From Piezodorus guildinii (Eukaryota; Arthropoda; Insecta; Hemiptera; Pentatomidae): a stretch of 64,000 nucleotides of DNA. The notes under the pieces were generated by a model, which worked only from the letters and a program-made list of their open reading frames with translations, searched no databases and was not told where the DNA came from. This document shows, piece after piece, positions 56,746 through 64,000 of the stretch (within the stretch, counting starts at the first letter, position 1; the number at the start of each line of letters is the position of its first letter). The stretch lies in contig CM041292.1 of NCBI GenBank assembly GCA_023052935.1, positions 81,044,169 to 81,108,168 of the forward strand. Direction: 5' to 3'. The position numbers and the translations under genes were made by a program.

Positions 56746-57837
56746 CTGTAAAAGTAATTATATATCAGGGATGCTCATTTAAATATTTTTTCTTTTATTA
56801 TTAGAACATTTCTGCAACATTTACCACCAATATGCTGTTACACCATATGAAAGGTCAAAGAGAGTTAGAAATCTCACTAAATACCAAAATGGGTTTCTAT
56901 TGTGTTCATAGAATTTTAAAAACATTATAAATTAGTACAATTTATAGCTTTTTTTTTTCTCTCTAATCCTCCTTTGATCTAATTCTTGATCCTCTATTAT
57001 TTCTGATCACATTTCCTTGTACTGTATCATCCAAATATTTTCTAAAATTGTAGTGTGCTTACTAGTAATTCACAAGATAATTTTTATAAAAATAAAAAGA
57101 TAGCAGTGACGGGGATCATCTCTGGCTGTGTTGGTTCCTTAGAACTAACTAGAATCGATCTTAATCTTAATGATATGTATTTGTTAACTAGATGCCACCG
57201 TTTTTAGGCTGGGGGAGGTTGTTTGCTTGCATTGCCTTCCTTTAAGGTATCAAAAAACTTGACGTGTCGTTGTTTAATGAATTTCTTCTTGTTGATACAT
57301 TCTAAATTCTGTGGGAAACTTAATAGAGTTATTTTATTATTATTATTTTTTTTTAACCTAAAACAATAATAATAATAGGCCAAGATATCCCGACAAACAA
57401 GGTTCGATCTCGACACTAATATATAAATCGAAAATTCGTGTAACAGCAACACATGTCGTAGCAGTTATAACATTCATGTGTTATATCCACGGATGACAAA
57501 AATATTGTTATGTTTAGTATAAAAAAAGTCTGTTTCCATTGTATAAAAATAAAGAATTATCCACTATAGTTGTTATTTATATGGTGATTCCCCCACAACC
57601 GTATCACATATAGTCCTATTTTTTTATCAATTTCGCATAACAGAAATCCGCTATATCGAATAGCTTACTTAGTAGGATGCAGCTGTTGGACAGAAGGAAG
57701 CCCCATCAAGGACACCATAACGGATTGTAGATAAAAAAGCTTCCGTTACCGGTGTATCGATTATATAACTGCTCTTGCGTAGATAAGGTGAACGAACATT
57801 TATTTATTCACTACTATTATTATTTTTAGTTCTTGTA
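56746..57837. other. Probable intron of a minus-strand gene
   Basis: AT-rich; the minus-strand open frame at 57204-57452 has no recognisable features. Confidence 0.45.
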
Positions 57838-58185
57838 TTGTGCTGTTCCAAAGGAGGTATGCAGGAATTTAATGAAGAGGGGCTAATAAGGTTAACCATG
57901 TTTAGGGTTGGCAATGCTCGCTGCTTTAGGCTACTTCAACACTTACTAGACAAACGGTCAAACCTTCCTCTTAACTACGAAAGGCTCATCTACATGACTA
58001 TTATAAGAACAATCAGGACACAGAGAATTGAGCTATGGGGCTCTGCTAAACCATCTAATTCTTCCCGCATCCAATCCATACAATCCAAAATCCTTCGTAA
58101 AATCCTCAACTTTGTCACAAATAAACTCATCCATAAAGTCCTTAATGTTCCATATGTTACTGATTTGGCCTGGATCAGGTATTAA
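57838..58185 (+). pseudogene. Jockey-like family B RT C-terminal fragment
   Basis: Open for 115 codons: RLLQHLLDKRSNLPLNYERL, IELWGSAKPSNSSRI, QSKILRKIL, KVLNVPYVTDL. After a frame change HSHSNPLVSILLSSSIPDNP and RRLKRRWPQDPLV follow to about 58306. This is the thumb and tail of a Jockey-like ORF2, without catalytic motifs. Frame changes show it is inactive. Confidence 0.75.
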
Positions 58186-58460
58186 TCTTTTCATGACTTA
58201 TTCCATTCTCACTCTAACCCACTAGTTTCAATCCTTCTTTCCTCTTCAATTCCTGATAATCCTTCGAGGCGCCTGAAAAGGAGATGGCCCCAGGACCCTC
58301 TAGTTTAGAATATGTTTAGAGTGCTTCCCATGGGAAGGTTCTCTACATCTATTTCATGTCATTGTATTATATAACTATCACATTTACTTGTATAAATACA
58401 TGTATTTTTCTTTAAAACAGTTGTAAATATCAATAAAAATATTTTTAAAAAAACAAAAAG
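57838..58460 (+). mobile_element. Jockey-like LINE family B, 5'-truncated 3' end
   Basis: Contains RT C-terminal text and a 3' region ending GTTGTAAATATCAATAAA then an A-rich tail. Related copies are at 42325-42630 and, in reverse, 46230-46625. Confidence 0.8.
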
Positions 58461-59407
58461 GGTTGGAAATATTTTATTTATTTATTAAATTTACAACTCT
58501 ATTACATAGCCAAACTATTAAATATGCTAATTGACAAATGATATGAAGCAGTCTTATTGAGATGCTACCCATTACCAGCACTAAACAAAGAAATTAATAC
58601 GAAACAATGGGCTGGCGGGTAAGTGTTTTGTTACGAACAACAGATAAATTGCTTCTAATACTAAAATGACAATAAGCTATTTGAGGTTGAGTGAGAAAAT
58701 ATAATCTTCAGAATACATAAATATTACTTTAAGTCAGCCCTAATGTTATTTCGTATAATTGTTTATACAAAAAAGAGAATTCTTCTGAAAAATGAATGAA
58801 TTTTAAGAAAATTAAGAGGAAGTAGAAAGAATGAGAATGAAGCGGGGTTTTACAACGTATGAGGATTCATGGGAACGAATAACATCGCAAAGAAGTTGGG
58901 GAAGATTTTTAGCGGCTCTGCTTGTGTAATATGAGAACGGGATAGAATAAATTTATTCTAGTCACGTTTATGAATATAAAGTATCCACAAATACAATTAT
59001 TCGTCTTTCTTGGTATTTATGCGAAATTCTAAGCTCAACATTTTATAAGTAACATTAAATTCAAGAAAACGTCCATTTTTAACCTTTATTAGGTCGTTTA
59101 AGTACAGTACAATTATTTCAATATTCTAAATGTCTACAAAAAGCTATACATATTATGTATAACAACTATTTGTGTATGAAGTACCATATTTCAATTTTAA
59201 CTTCCAAATTGAAGTTAAAGAAACACATTAAAAATTCAAAAAATTGCAAAGCATAGAATTTTTTTTTCAAATTTGATAATACTTTGCAACAACCAGAAAA
59301 AAAAATTGACAGTGATCTAGCCCTTGTTCACGGATATTCGGACTTTCAATAAATTTCCACAAATTTTTGACCACTTAGCTGATTGCTCAGTTATTTTTTT
59401 CATTCAA

Positions 59408-59412
<5 letters not shown>
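58461..59412. other. AT-rich stretch, no gene seen
   Basis: Probable intron or intergenic sequence. Confidence 0.5.

Positions 59413-59468
<56 letters not shown>
59413..59468. repeat. (TA)n microsatellite
   Basis: Abuts the start of the BEL/Pao LTR. Confidence 0.97.
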
Positions 59469-59471
<3 letters not shown>

Positions 59472-59480
59472 CACGCCATA

Positions 59481-60384
59481 TGTTACGGCCTGATAAGGTT
59501 TTTATAGTTTTTCAATCGAAAAATTTTAAGTTCATAATTTTATGATATTTATAATAAGATCGTTTTTTTTGTTTAAATCTTTATTTTTTAATTTCTTTTA
59601 AAATAGTTATTTTAAATATAATTAAAAGTTTTTAAACGAGAGCAGTAGAAGAGAAAGACAGAAGACGATCGTACTTCAATTGTTCTTTGACTGCCTCGTG
59701 CCAGTCGAGTCTTAAGCTAGCGTCTGAGCGGTGAAGATGTGCCGTATATAGACCCAAGATTCCTCTCAACGTTTGAACGTTTGGAAACGAATTTCTTCAT
59801 CCTCTCATCGTTCCCCTTGGAACTTGGAAGAGCCGCCCTGCGGTCATTCAACATACCTGAGAACTTCGTACAAGCCGCCCTGCGGTAATTTTCTTCAATA
59901 CTCAAGACGACTTCGTTCAAGCCGCCCTGCGGTCGTTTTCTTCAACACTCAACTGAACATCATTACGTGAATATAACCTATCTTTATCCATTAATGGAAC
60001 ATTTAATTTCTTAATTATCATTCTTAAAACTGTTTAATTTGATAACTATTTTTTTTTTACATCTTTGAGCATTAATTAAGTTAAGTTTGTTTCTTCTATT
60101 TTTACAATATTTTAATTAGGTTTATTTTGTTTCCTACATTTTCTTACAGCTGTTTAATTATAATTAGGTTAATTTTTCTTATATAAATTTATTAGGTTAA
60201 TTTGTTTCTTATCATCCTTATATGTATTTCAGTGTATTAAATGTATTGTGATTCGTCGTTTGCTTTCATTATTTTTATTTATTTTAAATCTATACAGTCC
60301 ACTTATTTATTTCAATAGAACCACCCTCAATTTTGAGTTGTCACTTGAAAGTACTATTCTTTCACGGATAGCCCAGCGTATACA
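59481..60384 (+). repeat. 5' LTR of BEL/Pao element (boundaries approximate)
   Basis: Taken from TGTTACGGCC at 59481 to TATACA at 60384, just before the primer site. A start at TGTTCACGCC (59469) is also possible. Only one LTR lies in the window, so the ends cannot be confirmed by comparison. A TATATAGACCC box-like sequence at about 59742 could be the promoter. Three GC-rich hairpin repeats lie inside. Confidence 0.55.
59831..59965 (+). repeat. Three tandem 42-47-bp repeats with CCGC-GCGG hairpin
   Basis: AGCCGCCCTGCGGT occurs at 59831, 59873 and 59920, followed by TTCTTCAA-type spacer in copies 2 and 3. Each unit contains a perfect CCGC-CCT-GCGG stem. Confidence 0.85.
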
Positions 60385-60389
60385 AATTT

Positions 60390-60407
60390 TGGTCCTCCGG
60401 GCCGGAT
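60390..60407 (+). promoter_or_regulatory. Primer binding site, tRNA-Tyr-like
   Basis: TGGTCCTCCGGGCCGGAT differs at two positions from TGGTCCTTCGAGCCGGAT, the complement of the usual metazoan tRNA-Tyr 3' end with CCA. It sits five bases after the inferred LTR end. It would prime minus-strand DNA synthesis. Confidence 0.65.
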
Positions 60408-60674
60408 TTATTTTTTGTCTCCAAAGTTTCGGCCCTCTGGCGGAACGGATCACAATACATTCCTAAAGCTATCTCTTATTGTTTTATTTAGCCTTCTAAA
60501 TAATTATTTAATTTAGGTTTAAATTTATTGGAATTTAAACATTTCAGCAATTGTTAGGTGCCAGTTGGGAAACATATCGTTATTTGAATTTCAGTTTATT
60601 TTTTTGTGATCAATCACATTTCTTTTTTCACATCTTGTTTAACATATAGATTTTGTCAATTGTTTAAACTAAAA

Positions 60675-63600
60675 ATGGGTCCAAAAATTGATAATGAGGT
60701 AGTATTGAGCTCCCTGTTGGACGAATTAGAGGACTTAAGGGACGATATACACGAAACAAATGAAATAGGTCAGGCTGCAACAAAAAATTCAGAATTATTT
60801 CCGGTTTTTAAAGCTAGGTTATCACGACTGGACGCTACTTTCCAAAAGTTCACTAAAACTGTCACAGAAGTGAAACAATATGCTAAATTACTAAACAAAG
60901 ATTGCAGTGAGTATGACAACATTAGGAAGGAGACCCGCCATAAATTTTATGAAGCGTTGGCACTTGAGCGAGAACAAGTAGTTCAAGATCATTCATTGAA
61001 TGCATCTTCTAGTGAATCCCAAAATCAGTTATTTAAACTTCCCTCTATAAATCTTCCTACATTCAACGGTGACTTGACTAAGTGGACTTCATTCAAAGAC
61101 ACTTATGTTTCATTAATTCATGAAAATACTTCCTTATCTCCAGTTCAAAAGTTCCATTATCTCAAGTCCTCATTAAAGGGACCTGCCTTGCAATGTGTTG
61201 CTTCCATACCAATTACTGCCCAAGATTATCCACAAGCTTGGCTCAGTTTGACCAAACGGTATGATAACAAACGGATTCAAGCTAGCAATTTGCTTGCAAA
61301 AATATTTAATTTTAAGCCATTACAGGAATGTAATTTAGCTTCCTTAGAACAATTTTCGGAGATTGTATTAGAGAGTGTAACTGCGTTCAAAAATTTAGAC
61401 ATAAAAGATGAATCTGGGTTTGTTCTTCTTACATTTGCATTAAGACTGTTAGATCCCAAAACCCGTGAGCGGTTTGAGACTTTACAATCAGTGAAAGAAG
61501 AACTTCCTTCATTTCAAGATTTAGTTAACCTAATTTCTCAGCAATGTGTTGCATTTCAATCTCAAGCCTTATCTACTCCAAGCATGTCCAAACACTCGAA
61601 CGACAATAAAACTTATCCTAAAAGGATGAAACAAATATTTTACTCCACAGGGCAGCAAACTACTCGTTCTTGCCCCTTATGTAAGGAAAAGCATGCTTTG
61701 TATCGTTGCTCTAAATTTTTGGAACTTAGTCCACAAAAACGTTTTAATACTTTAAAGCCATTAAATCTTTGTTCCAATTGCCTTAGCGAAAATCATAAAA
61801 ATGCTGATTGTCGGTCAAATAAATTATGTCGTTACTGCAATAAAAAACACCATTCCTTATTACACTGGGGTAATTCGGTGACATTTCCACCCTCTGTGGA
61901 GGAAGAACCTAAAACTAATACTCCGACAGTTATGAAAAACTCTCAGTTAGAAACTAATACATCAGAAAGCGCTGTTTTTTCCACATCTCTAGATGGCAAA
62001 GTAAATGTTTTACTTGGTACTGCTTTGGCCAGAATAAAAGACCATGTAGGTAACTATCACCAAATAAGAATTGTCATCGACAGTGGAGCACAACGTTCGT
62101 TTATTACGGCTTCGTGTGCAAGAAAATTGAAATTGATACCCTCTCAAAACCCCCACAAACTCTGTGGATTTGCGAATAGCCCGATTGCTGGTGGGACTCT
62201 GCAGGTAGACTGCACATTGGTTCCATTAAATTCTGAAAATCCCAAGTTGCGAACAAATGCTGTAATTATTCAGCAAATAAGTAATAATATGCCCTCTCAA
62301 CCTATCTCTGAGCATATTAGGAGACAATTAAGTAGTGAGGATCTTTCAGACCCTTCCTTTTGGAAGCCAGGCCCTATAGATTTTCTTTTAGGAGCGGATT
62401 TGTTTCTAAATATTTTCAGAAATATCAAAACAACTTCTAGTTGTCCCAATCTCTTAAATACAGTATTTGGAGGGATAATTCTAGGACCCTTACCTGATAA
62501 TAACTCACACTCACCGCAAAATGTTTTGTTACTTACCAACGTGCCACATGAGTCTTGTGAATCCACAATATCCTTATCCGACTTCGATGATTCATCTGTT
62601 AAACTATTGGGAATGCAATGGAACCCTGTACAAGATAGTATTTCTTATAACGTGCAAGAGCTCGCTCGCGTAAATACAAAACGTGGGGTAATGTCTACTA
62701 TAGCAAGGATGTATGACCCTCTTGGTTATTTAGCACCCGTGATTTTCAAAGCTAAATGTGTACTACAACAGCTTTGGAAACGACGTCTGGATTGGGATTC
62801 TCAGCTTCCGCCCGATTTATTGCTTGAGTGGGATCATTTTGTTAATGAATTGCCTTTATTAAAATCCCTTAACATATCTCGGGGCTTGTTTTCAGCTGCT
62901 AAAAAACAAGTAACGGCTGTAGGATTTGCAGATGCTTCTACCCTAGGATATGCAGCGGTCCAATATTTACGAACCGAATATGAAAATGGGAGAGTGGAGG
63001 TCCATTTGATTCTTGCCGAAACTAGGCTTGCTCCTCTAAAGCTTTTAACAGTTCCGCGTCTAGAACTTTGTGCGGTCTTGTTATTAGTGAAATTACATAA
63101 GTCTTTAGAAACGTTTTTGTCAAAATTAGAGGTAAAGGCCACATATTATTTCTCAGATTCATCCACCACTCTTTCTTGGCTCAATATCCCTACTTACAAA
63201 CTCAAAACTTTTGTTGCCAATCGCGTAACTGCAATTTTGGATCAATCCTCTCATAGTGAATGGTATCATGTACAATCACATCATAATGCAGCGGATATAG
63301 CGTCTAGAGGATTAACTCCTGGCTCTTTTCTAAAAGACTGTACTTGGTGGGAAGGTCCTGAATGGCTGAAACACCCGATTGAAGCATGGCCAATCAGTAA
63401 TCATTTTAATAACCATTGTACCGGAGACTTGCCGGAAGTAAAGACAAAGGAGGTTGTTTTAAGTGCTCCAACTAATGATTGCTATCTGACTAGTGTTATT
63501 AAAAACTTTTCGTCTTATACTAAACTTTTGAGAGTATTCGCTTATGTGCTAAGACTCTTGCATAATGCACGGTTGAATATATCAAAAAGGCATATAGGGC

Positions 63601-64000
63601 GCCCATCAGCCATTGAACTGAACCTTGCACTAGAGAAAATTATACAAGTTACCCAACGTTTTTACTTTGATAAAGAATTTCCTAACTCTGACTCCAAATC
63701 CTCCTCTTTGGGGGCTCTATCACCCTTTATTGATAGCCGAGGGATTCTCAGGGTGGGCGGTCGTCTTACAAACGCTCCGCTAAATTACGAAAATAAACAC
63801 CCAATTTTGCTTCCTCACATATCACATTTAAGTTCCCTGATCATAGATCACTTCCATATTGCATACCTACACGCAGGTCTACAATTACTCCAGTCAATGC
63901 TGCAACGTAAGTTTTGGATAATTTCGGCAAGGAAATTGATTCGGTGTCGAATACATCAATGTTTTCGGTGCCACCGGTTTAGATTACAAAATTATAGTCC
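60675..64000 (+). CDS. BEL/Pao gag-pol polyprotein lacking the RT palm, runs off window
   Basis: One frame stays open from the ATG at 60675 to the window end (1,108 codons). Order: coiled-coil-like N-terminus; DUF1759-type gag (residues ~128-260, LPTFNGDLTKWTSF); zinc motifs C333-C336-H340-C345, C366-C369-H374-C379 and C385-C388-H392-H397; aspartic protease VIDSGAQRSFI with D469; LLGADLF near 572. Then, only about 70 residues later, the post-palm LLGMQWNP (644) and RMYDPLGYLAPV. RNase H follows with D753 (FADAS), E797, D828 and D874. Integrase H2C2 zinc finger: H1061, H1066, C1096, C1099. In BEL elements several hundred residues including the catalytic YVDD box separate the protease from LLG--W; they are absent here with the frame kept. 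The integrase core and 3' LTR lie beyond the window. Without RT it depends on other copies. Confidence 0.9.
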   Translation, partial: MGPKIDNEVVLSSLLDELEDLRDDIHETNEIGQAATKNSELFPVFKARLSRLDATFQKFTKTVTEVKQYAKLLNKDCSEYDNIRKETRHKFYEALALEREQVVQDHSLNASSSESQNQLFKLPSINLPTFNGDLTKWTSFKDTYVSLIHENTSLSPVQKFHYLKSSLKGPALQCVASIPITAQDYPQAWLSLTKRYDNKRIQASNLLAKIFNFKPLQECNLASLEQFSEIVLESVTAFKNLDIKDESGFVLLTFALRLLDPKTRERFETLQSVKEELPSFQDLVNLISQQCVAFQSQALSTPSMSKHSNDNKTYPKRMKQIFYSTGQQTTRSCPLCKEKHALYRCSKFLELSPQKRFNTLKPLNLCSNCLSENHKNADCRSNKLCRYCNKKHHSLLHWGNSVTFPPSVEEEPKTNTPTVMKNSQLETNTSESAVFSTSLDGKVNVLLGTALARIKDHVGNYHQIRIVIDSGAQRSFITASCARKLKLIPSQNPHKLCGFANSPIAGGTLQVDCTLVPLNSENPKLRTNAVIIQQISNNMPSQPISEHIRRQLSSEDLSDPSFWKPGPIDFLLGADLFLNIFRNIKTTSSCPNLLNTVFGGIILGPLPDNNSHSPQNVLLLTNVPHESCESTISLSDFDDSSVKLLGMQWNPVQDSISYNVQELARVNTKRGVMSTIARMYDPLGYLAPVIFKAKCVLQQLWKRRLDWDSQLPPDLLLEWDHFVNELPLLKSLNISRGLFSAAKKQVTAVGFADASTLGYAAVQYLRTEYENGRVEVHLILAETRLAPLKLLTVPRLELCAVLLLVKLHKSLETFLSKLEVKATYYFSDSSTTLSWLNIPTYKLKTFVANRVTAILDQSSHSEWYHVQSHHNAADIASRGLTPGSFLKDCTWWEGPEWLKHPIEAWPISNHFNNHCTGDLPEVKTKEVVLSAPTNDCYLTSVIKNFSSYTKLLRVFAYVLRLLHNARLNISKRHIGRPSAIELNLALEKIIQVTQRFYFDKEFPNSDSKSSSLGALSPFIDSRGILRVGGRLTNAPLNYENKHPILLPHISHLSSLIIDHFHIAYLHAGLQLLQSMLQRKFWIISARKLIRCRIHQCFRCHRFRLQNYS

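Noticed and set aside
1..64000. CRISPR arrays, rRNA, operons or bacterial promoters
   Set aside because: None seen; composition and element content are those of an arthropod nuclear genome.

Overview
The window looks like a piece of an insect (or at least arthropod) nuclear genome. It is strongly AT-rich and packed with eukaryotic transposable elements: mariner, Helitron, Jockey-, RTE- and CR1-like LINEs, Penelope-like elements, BEL/Pao and tRNA-derived SINEs. There are no operons, rRNA genes, CRISPR arrays or bacterial signals. The only host coding piece I can support is one 72-nt internal exon on the minus strand (56674-56745) with clean splice sites. Most of the window is therefore probably intron or intergenic DNA filled by transposons, and a hemipteran source is plausible but not shown.

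Layout. 1-15 kb: copies of an unclassified ~0.9-kb interspersed repeat (here 'family R'). One is split by a nearly intact mariner (M1a), another by an RTE-like LINE and a second insertion. Near it lie a 3'-end stub of Jockey family A with a perfect 13-bp target duplication and a deleted mariner (M3a). 15-27 kb: two palindromic Penelope-derived elements with hammerhead-like cores, another Jockey A stub, R copies, an AT-rich repeat 'family C', an RTE-like LINE tail with one nonsense codon, and Penelope GIY-YIG nuclease debris. 27-37 kb: tRNA-derived SINEs, R copies, a third mariner (M2) nested in an older mariner/Tc1-type relic, and LINE relics. 37-47 kb: a young Jockey A element with one frameshift, Jockey B fragments, a CR1-like LINE and a mariner M3 relic. 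47.8-51.6 kb: a large palindrome whose left arm is split by an RTE tail and a LINE relic with a restriction-like endonuclease motif, and whose centre holds a CR1-like LINE. 52-54.5 kb: a minus-strand Penelope element, split by an internally deleted mariner M1b, with a complete hammerhead-like core. 55.0-55.6 kb: a 505-bp Helitron with both termini. 56.7 kb: the host exon. 59.5-64 kb: a BEL/Pao retrotransposon (LTR, tRNA-Tyr-like primer site, open gag-pol frame) that runs off the window and lacks the whole RT palm although the frame stays open for more than 1,100 codons.

How the parts relate. There is no pathway here; the biology is element-on-element insertion. Nesting gives relative ages: R is older than M1a, RTE and the A-rich insert; the mariner/Tc1 relic is older than M2; the Penelope element is older than M1b; the large palindrome is older than the three LINE pieces inside it. 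Recurrent RNA structures near element 3' ends (UUCG hairpin in RTE, hairpin plus pentanucleotide tail in the CR1-like LINEs, paired hairpins in Jockey A, hammerhead-like cores in Penelope) are the most informative shared theme.

Limits: family names rest on motifs read by eye. No database search, fold or alignment was run, and boundaries without target duplications are approximate.
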